Source: Echiichthys vipera (Eukaryota > Chordata > Actinopteri > Perciformes > Trachinidae). Taken from it: a stretch of DNA of 64,000 nt. This document shows, piece by piece, positions 47,690-58,960 of the stretch. The notes below the pieces were generated by a model that saw nothing but the letters and a program-made list of their open reading frames with translations, had not been told where the DNA came from and did no database searches. The stretch covers positions 32,525,456 through 32,589,455 of the forward strand of contig OY829648.1 in the NCBI GenBank assembly GCA_963691815.1, read 5' to 3'. The first letter of the stretch is position 1. Each line of letters begins with the position of its first letter. Made by a program: the position numbers and the translations under genes.

Positions 47690-48360
47690 CACTAGTCTAT
47701 TGTGTCAAATGATCTCCTGTATGCTAATGTTAGGGATGCATACAGAGTGTCTCCTCTCCCCCCACTGGGAAAGTCTGATCACAACCTGGTTCACCTACAG
47801 CCACTGTATACCCCCCTGGTCCAAAACCAGCCGGTGACAACTCGCACAATCAGGAGGTGGTCCCCTGAGATGGAAAGTGCCCTGAGAGACTGTTACAACC
47901 CCACAGTCTGGGATTTGCTGATCGACCCGCACGGGGAGGACATAGGATAGGGATATGGATGACACATTGTCTGATGGAGTACCTGAACTTCTGTGCACAC
48001 GTGGGCTCCCCTGTCAAGACTGTCCGCTGTTCCCCTAATAACAAGCCACGGGTAGCGCGGGAAGTTAAGGCTGTCCTCAACAAGAAGAAGGCTGCCTTCA
48101 GGAGCAGGGACAGGGAGGGCATGAAGGCAGCACAGCTGGAGGTGAAACACTGTGTGAGGGAAGCTAAGGACAGCAACAGGAGAAAGGTGGAGCAGAAGCT
48201 GAGGGAGAACAACATAAAGGAGGTCAGGGAAGGTGTGAGAACCATCACAGGTCACAACACAAAGACCAGAGCTACAATGGACAATGGAGAGGGTGAACAA
48301 GCGGAATGACTTCTTCTACAGGTTTAACCAGCCCTTGTCCCTCTCTGTAATACGGACTCA
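47690..48360 (+). pseudogene. L2-like LINE fragment (end of endonuclease and linker)
   Basis: The first frame reads LPPLGKSDHNLVHLQPLYTP, containing the SDHN signature that closes the APE-type endonuclease, then TTRTIRRWSPEMESALRDCY. After a frameshift near 47945 it continues MEYLNFCAHV, CSPNNKPRVAREVKAVLNKK and KVEQKLRENNIKEVREGVRT, the linker before the reverse transcriptase. It stops near 48360. This family appears the same as the fragment at 16019. Confidence 0.8.
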
Positions 48361-49679
48361 ATCATAAACATCAGTTCAAGTCATTTTGTATATATTGCTA
48401 TTGTAAATTTATATTTTTTATGTATATATGAATTTTGCTGCTGAGTCAGAGACTCGACTGATTGGTTGACAATCAGGAGCAGTGGAATATACAGTGCGAA
48501 AGTGTTTGCAGATATTTCAGATCATCGGATCAAAATGCAGTTTTTATCAATGATTTCATTTATTAAGGGTAAAAACTATCCAATTAATTGAATCTGAGTA
48601 ATATTACTTGTTACTTTGTAATGTGTTACCCAACACTGTTCTTCACTGACTCAAAGGTGCTGCTGGAAGGCTGGTGCCAACCCGGCGAAGATCGATGTTG
48701 GAGGAAAATCTAATGTGCTATGATATCTTGAATATGCGGGTTTACATGTGTGAGTGTCTCCTCTCTAAAATATGTACGAGGGTTTGTTTTATTCTGCTGG
48801 TACCATGACAGATAACAGGACTTTGGCCCTTGACATGTTTGCACTATTATATGTCATGCACTCTTTGGGCCCCTTTAAGTTTGCATGATCGTGGATCATG
48901 TACACATGTGCCAGAAGCTTCTGTGATCACATTTGTGTTATTAAACTATATATTCAAGTAAGATCAACTGAGGCCTTTGAGTTGTTTCTTTATTCTTCAT
49001 CAGTAAGGTTCATCAGATAATACAAGTTTTCTAAATCAATTGACAAGGCTAGGAAATGTGTTAACAGTGTTAGGGCTACATTCATTCGTAGCTTAAATGG
49101 TGCCATGATTGAACACCGCCACATTAGCCATGGCCGTCCTGGAAGATGGAGTTAATTTCACACCTAGGAGAAATTATGTTTTTAACTGCTTACAGTTGGC
49201 AGTGTCCCTGCTTTTCAATTTGACCTTTAGGACCAATTTTGTTAGGTCTAAACATCTCCCTGACTGTTTGTTAAAAAATAACAACCCTTGCTATAATGCT
49301 GTTACCACATTTACCCTTCCTCCCCCCTACAACCACACCTTCTGAGATGGCCCTGCACAGGAATTGTGAGACTTTCATGAAAATATAAAAGTTATTTTGT
49401 ATGACTTGAGTATACTGTACTTATACTAAATGAAAAGAGTTGTTTACAGTGATTATAGAATTGATGCCATCAACCTCTTTACCACTGAGTACACATAACA
49501 TTGCCCAGGTGTTGTACGTTTCCGCAAGTGTTCCTCAGGGGTTAAAAATACCGGGAGAAAACAACCAAAACAATGTGCAGACCAGTGGGAACCTATAACA
49601 TGGAAGAAACTTGCAAGAGATGATAAAAGTGTGGGAGAAACTTAAAGACCACAGTAACTTTGAATTGAATAAACAACTG
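48361..49679. other. intergenic, no gene seen
   Basis: No coding or structured signal that I can support. Confidence 0.5.
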
Positions 49680-49961
49680 GAAGATGATTCACTTGCACAC
49701 ACTACTGAAAAGCTCTCACACTCACTTGTATGTATGAGAGCCTTTCGGTAGTGTATACATGAGCAATTCCCTTGTATGTATGAGAGCTTTTTAGTAGTGT
49801 ACATGAGAGCATTTCACTTGTATGTGTAAGAGCTTTTCAATAGTGTATATGAGCGCATTTCCCTTGTATGTATGAGAGCTTTTCAGTAGTGTATATAAAA
49901 GCATTTCACGTGTTTGTAAGAGGTAATTCTGAATAATGTCCCTGACCGCCCCTCATAGTTA
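49680..49961. mobile_element. terminal fragment of the 3-kb foldback-like family
   Basis: It contains repeats of cacttgtatgtatgagag with gtagtgtat spacers, the reverse-complement style of the array at 21625, and ends with ggtaattctgaataatgtcc then ctgaccgcccctcatag, the same terminus as 24548-24584. The opposite end is missing. Confidence 0.8.
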
Positions 49962-50009
49962 AAGGTAAATTATATAATTATACATTGATATTAAGCGATA
50001 TCTTTCAAA

Positions 50010-50190
50010 TGATTAGGGTGGCAGTAGCGGGTTCGAGTCCCTGTGTGGATCATGAATGGAGTGTGGACTGGTGGCTGGAGAGGTGCCAGTTGAGCAAGGC
50101 ATCGAATCCACAACTGCTTGGGATGCTGAGCCATTGGCACCCCCTTGCTCTGACATCTCTCCAGTGCGTGTGTTTGTGCATAGAGTCAAT
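50010..50190 (+). mobile_element. SINE-like tRNA-derived fragment
   Basis: A canonical B box ggttcgagtcc lies at 50030-50040, followed by ggctggagaggtgccagttg and agcaaggcatcgaa. It directly abuts the LINE 5' fragment that follows. No A box is convincing, so the head is incomplete. Confidence 0.6.
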
Positions 50191-50194
50191 TACA

Positions 50195-50310
50195 CTCTGC
50201 CATGGGAGACCCTACCAGGAGCACTAGGTTCCAGACAACACAGCACTCAGGTTCACAGGGACACACAAACCTCTCCACCATGATAAGGTGATGGTTGCTG
50301 GAGAGGTAAC
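50195..50310 (-). mobile_element. RTE-like LINE 5' end fragment
   Basis: The reverse complement, accatcaccttatcatggtg then gagaggtttgtgtgtccctg and ggtagggtctcccatggc, matches 7055-7155 of the full element with few differences. Only the 5' untranslated start is present. LINE fragments usually keep the 3' end, so an isolated 5' end suggests later deletion or use of this sequence as part of another element. Confidence 0.85.
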
Positions 50311-50911
50311 GTGTGTGAAAGAAATTCTCTGGAGTCCTCAGTGTTTCTCAAATCATGTCTTTACTAAATATTGCATGCATACAGGAGAGAGTCTACCAAC
50401 AACCAGGTCTCAAATGATCTCTGCCTGTCTCCAAGTCACTTCAACATTTATACAGTAACATCAAAGCTCCTTACAGACACAAGGACATCAAAGTAACCAA
50501 ACCTAGTAACCACCTATCCACAATCCCCCCAGCACTCATTCTCAGCTTGACTGTTATGTTAATCAAGGATTTACATCATAGATAAATAAGGTAGGTCAAT
50601 CTTTGGTTATTTCTCACACGTGACACTGACAACTTTACATGTTTCTGGTTAATGAAACTCACCAGTCAACATGTGACTCACAGTCACATGTTGACTGGTG
50701 GATTGATCTTATTTGTGGAGCCGAATCAACGGTAAGACGAGACATAACCCTCCTATTGTCACTTTCATCATTGTTTACATACATCAATTAATCTATTTGT
50801 CCACAGAAATGGGCACTTTAGCTAGGGTTGATGTTAAAATATATCTTTCAAATGCTTAGTCTTTCTTTGTCACACATGCTATGCATTTTAGAAAAAAATA
50901 AAGATTATTTT
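50311..50911. other. intergenic with one perfect hairpin
   Basis: Only the hairpin at 50660-50700 stands out. No gene is recognised. Confidence 0.5.
50660..50700. repeat. perfect 19-bp inverted repeat with 3-base loop
   Basis: caccagtcaacatgtgact is followed by CAC and then its exact reverse complement. It lies between a LINE fragment and a SINE and is not a recognised TIR. Confidence 0.95.
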
Positions 50912-51090
50912 TTTAGCAGTTTTCCAAGCCTTTTATTAGATAGGACAGACAGGAAACGGGATGAGGGAGAGCGGGGGGTGGCATGGAGCCAAGGGCCACA
51001 GGTCGGAGTCAAACCCCCGGCCGCAGCTTCTAGGACCTTCAGGCTCTTAACATGGGCCGACTGCGCTAACCACTGTTCCACCGGCCGCCC
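50912..51090 (-). mobile_element. tRNA-derived SINE, second copy
   Basis: On the minus strand the head ggccggtggaacagtggtta carries an A-box-like tggaacagtgg and the B box ggtttgactcc; the body shares gaaggtcct, gtggccctt-like and gtctgtcctatctaataaa segments with the copy at 41938. Confidence 0.8.
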
Positions 51091-51577
51091 CTGGCAACAG
51101 ATATTTTGATCTTGTTTCTTCCTTTGCCCATCTGTACTCATCTGGGCTGCTCACATGTGCCACCTGGTGTGCACTGCAGCTACAGCAGCTAGTGAAACTA
51201 ACAACTAACTAACACAGAAATAAATCATGTCTGACCCCAGTCAGTAATACCACCTTTACAGTGAGACAAACACAGAACATGCTGATATGTTTGGTAATAT
51301 ATGTCAAGTTCAGAGCTTTTCCTGCCGTCACTCACAATGTTCATTGCTACTAGAAAGTTCTCAAACGTTTAATCCACTTTGCCCATCCCGTTCCAGTTGA
51401 ACATTGGTCTGTCTTAGTGTCAAATGGCAGAATAGCTGAGTGGCTTGCTATTGCAGAGTCAACATTTCCTTGGGATTTCTTAACTAGCATCCACTGGCTA
51501 GCTGGCTAGTTGTTATCAACGAATGGTTGGCACACACGTTAGACTCACGTTAGGACTGAAAGGGATTCCTTTTCCCT
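51091..51577. other. intergenic, no gene seen
   Basis: No coding or repeat signal that I can support. Confidence 0.5.
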
Positions 51578-52052
51578 AGAGATGAAACGAGTATCCGGTA
51601 CCGATAAAGCACTTTTGCCAATTATGAAATATAATACGAGCAATACGCGCAAATATCTCTGCTGGGATTGAATGAAAATCCTCATTAGCGGACTGTATCT
51701 GCCTTCTGTGATATGTTTGTCACAGCACCGCTCGACTTCTGTTTCCCCCACGGCCACACACACGCACACACGCACACACACACACACACGAAAGTTATGT
51801 TGAGTATGAAAACTCTTGCTCATTACATCCATGTGTTGTACTCATTGTTGTAAACTTGTGTAAATAGTTTGTTTGCTGTCAAAGCCATTGATCTGAAGCT
51901 CAATGCTGATGCTGTCCTGATGCTGATGAGCCAACTCTGGGTTAAATCCCACCCACTTCCGGGTTAGGCCCCGCCCACTACGAGTACGGATATAGATAAT
52001 TCATACGGTAAAAGGATACAAATACAGATAATGCTGTACTCGCTCGTCCCTA
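51578..52052. mobile_element. possible hAT-type non-autonomous element
   Basis: The left side tagagatgaaacgagtatcc and the right side gtactcgctcgtccctac form an imperfect inverted pair of the form found at ends of fish hAT-type MITEs. The inside includes a CA tract (51755-51789) and a CpG-containing segment. The match is partial. Confidence 0.4.
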
Positions 52053-54184
52053 CTTTTTCCGCTTCAAATGTTTGGCGACTCCCTCACGCAAATGCATCCA
52101 GTTTTAATCCTCGTCAGCTCATTAATCAGATCACTAGCCATATACCTAAATAAAATTTAGCACTAAATACATATATGAGTTCATACAACAGTATTGCACA
52201 AATGTAATGAGACAAAGGAATGAAATATTAGTTAAGAGACAATGAAGTGCGATAAATAAATTATTAAAATATAGCACTATGTACACACATGACAAAACAC
52301 CATCCAGTACTTGCTGCTGTCTCATCACCCTGGCAAAAAGAAAGAGAACCATTTTCAAAATTCATACATGTTAAGTCTAAGACAGTACATTTTGTTAAAC
52401 ATGAACAACTCTCCTGAATCCAACCTTAAATGTTTGATGTCATCAATTATAAAGTAAAGATAATAATAATCAATTATAAAATAATAAAGATAATTGTGGC
52501 AAGGATAGCCTCTGTCCCCTGATGCCCCACAGTCTCCACAATTTTAGGAACAGAATGTGTTGCCACGGTTTATGGTTCCTCTTATGGCTCAGGTGAGAGA
52601 AGCCAAAACTGAGTATATCCTTCAGCCAGCCACGATCGTCAGTAGTTGGCTCTCTTGTCAGAAGGTTATAGAGCTTATTCAGAGGGGAGCACAACTCCTC
52701 CGCTGAGTGTCCACTTAGCTGCCTTTGGCTTCTTCCACTGACAGGTGGTGTCTGTGCAGCTGAAATTGTCGCCAACACAGCTGCATGGCTGCATTTGTAT
52801 TCTCCACATAGGCATTCTAATTGTGTGTAGAAAATACCCTCTTCACTTGTAGAGACCTGTGTTGTGGGTTACGTGAATAGTTGCCAGTTAGTTTACTGTT
52901 GCACAATAATTTCCCTTGGCATAAATAAAGCTTCTTGAATCTTATAGTTAATGTAAACTTATTTCATAGGAATGTGTGTGTGTGTGCTTTCCCAGTAGTG
53001 TAACTGCTGGCCTTATCAGATTGCAACCATATCTGAATGTCTTGCAGTGTGATTTGTTCATAAATTTGAGGCCTGCTCTGCACACTTCAGGCTTATCAGA
53101 CAGAGTCAGACAGTGTGCACTTTAATGATTTGATTACAACCACAGTAAGGCAATTATTTGATTATTGCATCTCATACAAACACCTGGTTATCTTACTCCC
53201 ATTCAGAATGTAAATGGAGTTAACTCCATCACTGGATTCACAGAGCTGGATTACTTGTTGTTTTAAATGACTGTCGGCGTGTCTGCAGCCCTGTGTGTTT
53301 GCATACGACACTAAGTTACACACATGCAAAGCAATGAGTTTAAACAAAAAAACACCAGGGCTCGAAAAACAGGTTTGGGGGTGACAGAGGAAATTATTTA
53401 ATGGACTGCCAGTAATAGAGCTTGTGTAAAGGTCTGTTATGAAGGCCTCAGTATATTTTGTGCACTCTTCGTATCTCATATTCTGGTTCTAAAACATGTG
53501 AGCAGTAGGCTAACATTCCAGACATTAGCTGAAATAGGAATGCATTTCATCAATTTCCTGAGGGGACAAAGTTTTTTCGAAAATTGTGAAGCAGGTCCTT
53601 GAGCATACAGTCAGACATGCACAAAAAATATTAGTAATATTGATGGGTCAAGTAGTGTGCCAGATGAGCTGCATATGGAGGGAAACATATCTGGTATTTC
53701 TGCCTGTACTGGTCAATGATGTTTTGTTTTTGCTTCTATAAAATGACAAAGTTTGAAGTCAGAAAGCTGTACAGTAAAACTATAATCTGTCTTTGTGTTT
53801 TGTTTAAAGACAAGGGTAAAATGATCATCATGTTGCTCATTAAGCCAGGATCTCCACCAGGAGATGGGAGGGGATTATGTGTTTGAGGACCGTAAAAAAT
53901 TACTCCAATCACACTTTCTCTGCAGGCTTTTATCAGGCTTTCATCTTTTCTCATGGGAATATAAATTTGCCCCCTGGCTGTTTTTCAAGATTGTAGAGCA
54001 TTCTCAAACATATTAGCACAAATGACGCCAATATCACAGTTTCATCACTGCATCGTTTAAAATTTGTAGCACAAATGAAAGCCTTGTAGGGCTGTTAGAA
54101 ATTATGTGTTTAAAAAATGCAACTGGTCATTTGTGTGTTTGATTGTTTTAACAAATGATTTAAACCCTATGTGGGTCTAATGTA
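52053..54184. other. intergenic, possible LINE 3' tail near 52905
   Basis: ttcccttggcataaataaag followed by cttcttgaatctt at about 52911-52943 resembles the 3' tail of L2-type LINEs. A 102-codon minus frame at 52470-52778 has no recognisable domain. Nothing else is called. Confidence 0.4.
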
Positions 54185-54982
54185 CACTGGGGATCAAAAG
54201 TAAAGAACAAGTAATTAATACTTGATTTGTTCTGATATACTGTTTTAAGTTTTTATTGTTCATAATTTGATAGAATATCCTCTTTGACTATACCACTGCT
54301 GTACTAACATGTTTTTCTTTTTAAAATAATCAAGGCACTTCAACAAAAACCTTTATTTGCTGAAAAAGGCAGTGAGCAAAATCAGAGAACACTTTCAGAT
54401 CCCTCCCAGTTCTTGGTGTTAATCTGCACCTGGTGAACACTGACATCATTGTGGGACACACCCTCTTTATCTGCAGCTCTCCTGGTTACTTTAGGGGACT
54501 GAAACCCTGAGACAGCAGGTTGTCCAGATGAAGGCCAAAGGGATGACCCTCTCAGTCGTCAGAGAGAGTCTGTGATTTCAAGAACATCGAAACTTTAAAA
54601 GGATACAAATTAATTTAAGTCACTTAAAGAAGCCGATCATCCACATAAAACAAGTGCACGAGAGGACAGAGTTATGAGAAGACTTTCAATGGGGAAACGG
54701 TTCAACACTGCAGCTGGAGTTGGAGTTGGTCTCCAGTTCAGTGCTGAACAGCACAAGGATCCGTCCCTGCACAGTGACTCATCGTTTAAGACTTTTTGGA
54801 CTGAAAGCCCACTCCGCAGTGACCAAACCTCTCATCAGCAGAAATAATGGCATATGTTTATGTGAACCTCCTTCAGCAACATGCAATACCTCCACTGCAA
54901 CTGTCTCCTAATCAGCTGCAATTTTCATGTAAGGCAATAAATCAAGAATTAATAATTTGTTCTCTAATTTTGATCTCCAGTG
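54185..54982 (+). mobile_element. Tc1-type deletion derivative
   Basis: The ends cactggggatcaaaagtaaa (54185) and the inverted copy ending ttttgatctccagtg (54982) are flanked by TA (54183-54184 and 54983-54984), as expected for Tc1/mariner. The plus strand retains part of the transposase: RIRPCTVTHRLRLFGLKAHS then AVTKPLISR, matching the paired-like DNA-binding region of Tc1 transposases, after a decayed EDRVMRRLSMGKRFNTAAG-like segment. At 798 bp it lacks the catalytic DDE part. Confidence 0.85.
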
Positions 54983-54984
54983 TA

Positions 54985-57419
54985 TATTTGAAGTATGGGA
55001 AGGGTTATATCAGTATATATCACGGCATATTATTTTTTCTTAAATTTCTTATAATTTTAATATAAATGCTTTTGATGGGCTAAACTCTACTATCACTATT
55101 ATATAGTGCATTGGCTGAATATTGTGAGAGACTGAGGACATCATCATATCAGAAACAACTATTTAATGCTGATGATAAACCAAATAGCACTTATTTCCAT
55201 ATTTAAAGAGTAATATATACAGGACTTTTTTCTCTGTTAAAAAAAAGTACTCCACAGATTTATCATGGCTGCAGAACCAGATAAATCTTCTTCATCATTT
55301 AACAACTCAAGTGAACTAGATTCAGCCTTTCACTGACGTTACCACCAATTTTCACTTTTCTGAATAATGTCCTGTCTGAACAAGATCACGCTGTGATGTT
55401 AAACAGATGACTGGTAATCAGGAAATAAACCCCATTTTTACATGCTGCATTATATTTGATGTATTCTCTATATCCAAATGTTTTGATTGCTCAGATGGAA
55501 CCAAGGATGCCAGTGAGTTTGGGTCTAATTAGATTTCATTTCCTTCCCTCTTGCCCTCTGTGTCAAAGACGCTGAAAATAATTAGGAGCAACACTCTTTC
55601 AAGTGAAGAGTATGTTTGATCCCATCAGGAACATGACAAATCCACGCCTGGACAAGGTAAAACAAAGGAACGCTGGAGAACAAACTACACTCTTCATTCT
55701 TTATGCATTTTGAAGTTGAAATATAAATGAGGTCTAGTCATGGGGTTCATGTTTTCAGCTTTGCACAACAACATGGCCCAAAAGTATGTAAGAAGTAAGC
55801 GCTTTGTCTAACAGAGTTTCTTATTATGTGTGAAAATTAGAGCAATTGGTAGCGCTGGTGTTTGAAGTGTCATTGTTGTCTTAGATTCACACTCCTGTTT
55901 TTTACAGGCTTTTAACTTGCATAAACAATTTCCACCAAAATAGACAAGACCTTCAAATGCCCCACTGCTTTTTAAGAAAAGTTAAGATTGTTCATCACCA
56001 ACTATTTCACTCTTTGTGAAGTTGAAAAAAGGAAATTACAGCGCATGCAAGATAAATAGTCCAAAATTGTATTCAATATTAAACATTTTAAGTAATAATA
56101 ATTGAGAGTAGAGCAGACAGATTTCTGTGAGTTTTCAGATGTGTGTTGTGCATTAAAACTGAACACTGCTTCAACATGTTTAGGTTTGACTCTGGGGTGA
56201 GCAGATGATCTGGGACAGAGCAGCTGATCAGAAATAAACCAGTGCTTTAAACCAACAGCAGTAGCAAATGCTTTGACAAACAGTCAGTGTAAAGTTCTTG
56301 TTCTGGAATCTCTAATCAAAACTGCATGGACAGGTTTTTCTAAATCCTGCTGAGACATAAGTTCTAAATTTTACATACACTTTTTTGAACATATTTATAT
56401 GGGGATAGCAGACTGATTTTCTCATAATCGTAATATAGCTGTTGAAGTCTGAGTCTGGGTCCATGACATTTCTGGCCTGCTTTGTGGTCTGACAGTAAGG
56501 ATTAAAGTCCGTGAAAACACAGGTTGGAGCGTCTTTAGCTTTTGTACTGTGATGTATTGTCAATTGAAACAGAACACTTCAGCGGTGTACAGTTGGAATA
56601 GAGTTCTTAATCCTATCTTTCACATTTGATAGGACCATTGACCTCAGGGGCTTTCAACCAGCTCTGTATCGGTGCGGGCAGCACACACAGACATACCCCG
56701 CCTCCAAGTGCCCTTCATGTCCCTGAGGCTTGTCGCTCATTGCTTACCCGTCATGTAGCACCCGCCTTCAGGCACACCGAGTCGGCCAAAAGCCTCCCTA
56801 CAAATGTAATGACTATTGACTGTGACTGCTGTGGCTGTTAGTCGCCCAAAGTCTCATTTGGTTGGATTCATTTTAGTAAACGTCCCTGAATTCAGAATGA
56901 GTCATCAGACATTTGAAACTGCTTTAGAGGAAGAGAAGATACAGGGTTTAAATGTAAAATATTCTTCATGACATATGTTTGGATTATATCAAGCATAGAG
57001 TGCAGGACTGGCAGTTGTTATTTGTGGATTGAAAACACATTTGAATTCACATTTATTCAATGTGATCACAGAGGTGCTTTGGCCGATCACAATCCTTCCT
57101 CAATGCGTTTGTGATGCATCTACGCCTACCTTCAGAACCCTCTATAGCATGACTTTTTATTTTTTGGAGAAAAAGAAAAATTCCACCCCACATTTTGGGA
57201 GCTTGGTGGTCCCTGTTTGTTTATATATATAAAAACATCTGCCCCCACCCCCACCACACTATCAGATTTGGTTTGTTGCCTCAGGGCAACATTATGCTAC
57301 TAGGGTACAAAATCACCAAGGTTTTCTATAATACACAGGATAATTGTGTGTGTGTGTGTGAGTGTGAAAGTCACGTCAGCACTACATCTCCACTCTGACT
57401 CCCCACTTAGAATTCATTA
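54985..57419. other. intergenic, one dispersed repeat
   Basis: Positions 56830-56970 resemble 2545-2690. Between them and the Tc1 element no gene or structured signal is seen. Confidence 0.5.
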
Positions 57420-57660
57420 GTTGGTAGTAGAATTGATGTAAAAAAAAAAAGCAATAGAGCACAATTGCTTGATTACAGTCACATTTGCAAAGAGTTGAGC
57501 AGTTTGGATTTGCTTTACCACAGTTGCAGGTGCAACATTCCCCCTTACAGCAACATTTTATAAGTTTTCTGCAGGTTTTTTGGACTTCTGGAAGTGTCAT
57601 CCAAACTGGTTCACATGACCCTGATTCCTTGGTCCATCAATGGTCCATTGGAGAAGATAT
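57420..57660 (-). pseudogene. cysteine-rich C-terminal tail remnant, copy 2
   Basis: The minus frame reads SCEPVWMTLPEVQKTCRKLI, then KCCCKGECCTCNCGKAN and CSTLCKCDC. The order PVWxTLPExxxxCxxLxKCxCKxxCxxCxCxxxxxxCxxLCxC matches, as I recall, the C-terminus of a large family of uncharacterised, probably transposon-borne, proteins in fish and invertebrates. The cysteines suggest metal binding. It has a stop just upstream and no supporting exons, so it is a relic. Confidence 0.55.
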
Positions 57661-58255
57661 ACCTTGCTGTGAGAATGAACTAGGGAGAATTACATTTTCC
57701 CTAGACAGTTTGGATTAATGTTCAGTCCTCGTTAGTATAGTGGGCTTCTGTTAGATTACTTCTGTGTCAGTCAGGCTGACCTGAAAACTTCATGGAGCCT
57801 GCCAAGGTCACAAGTCCCTTGGTACCTTCAATCTGACTCTGCAGGCTGCAAAGTGCAAAAAAAATGATGTGTTTTCTTTGTGTTTTATATGTGTAAATAG
57901 GTATATTTGTATCCGCTATGCACAAAACGCCAGGTCAAATTCCTGGTATGTAATCTACTTACATACTTAGCAATAAAGTCTATTCTGATTCTGATTATCC
58001 TTGTCATAAGCCTTGGGTCCTTAAGTTCAGTAATCATTGATCGAATATTCCTGTCAGCATCTAATGTTGATACTGCATGGCGGACACCTTGATCTTGAGA
58101 TAGATGGCAATTAATGGCAATAATAGAACCTTTTAGTAATAATTATAGAATACTTTTGAAAAAATAAAACAAATGTTGGTTAGGCTGCTTCAACAAGGAC
58201 AGAGGGGTTGGTAAGTGCATGTATTTTTTTTGTTTGTTTTATTTCTTTAAATAAA

Positions 58256-58259
<4 letters not shown>

Positions 58260-58298
<39 letters not shown>
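58260..58298. repeat. TA microsatellite
   Basis: An uninterrupted (AT)n tract of about 39 bp between the two cysteine-rich relics. Confidence 0.95.
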
Positions 58299-58302
<4 letters not shown>

Positions 58303-58483
58303 TCAATAGTGAAGACTCAGGAATAGTGAAGACTGTCAGGAACTGGGCATGAAAGAGAGCTAGGGCTGAATAAGGAAATGGTCACTGGTTTGAACTGAAC
58401 CTAGGTCCTCATGGGCACTTTGACAAATGTATGGTAGTGGCACTGTAGCCAGCCATATCAGAATGTCTGGATTACAAATTAAT

Positions 58484-58960
58484 TTAATCATTGCATTTGC
58501 AGGCACACAACTGAGTACACTCAAGACTAAAGTGGTAGCATTTGCATCTTTGCATTTCAATCTTGCACCCATATTTAATCAACTGTTGACAGCTCTCAGC
58601 ACTATTTGGCAAATGTCACTCTCTTTCCTCAAAACCACAGTTGGCTGAGCTCATGTCAATTTGACATAGTTTTCTGGCCCCAAATACAGGCAGTTTGGTA
58701 GGTTGCATGCTTCACATGCTGTGCAAGAGATGTCCTTCTTGGTGGAATGGCATCATAGGACCTCTGCTTATGAGCAAACAGGTCTTGCTTCATCAACTCC
58801 ACTAGCAGTGCTGTTCTTGTTGCACATTGCTATTACAAACTTTTCAAGCAAACTTCTGTTACTTGTGGGAAACGACTGAGCTTCTCAAAGACATAAGTGA
58901 TCCTGTCTGCTCCAAGAGCCCTCTCTGTGTGCTCTTAATGTGTGTAAATAAAAAAGCATT
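58484..58960 (-). pseudogene. cysteine-rich-tail protein remnant, copy 1
   Basis: Three blocks in the expected order on the minus strand: ALGADRITYVFEKLSRFPQV and KFVIAMCNKNSTASGVDEAR (frameshifts between), then DLFAHKQRSYDAIPPRRTSL and AQHVKHATYQTACIWGQ, then ESCQQLIKYGCKIEMQRCKC and LECTQLCACKCND before a stop at 58484. The last block is homologous to the relic at 57420-57660. The arrangement matches one protein family known to me only as uncharacterised. Several stops and shifts show it is dead. Confidence 0.6.
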
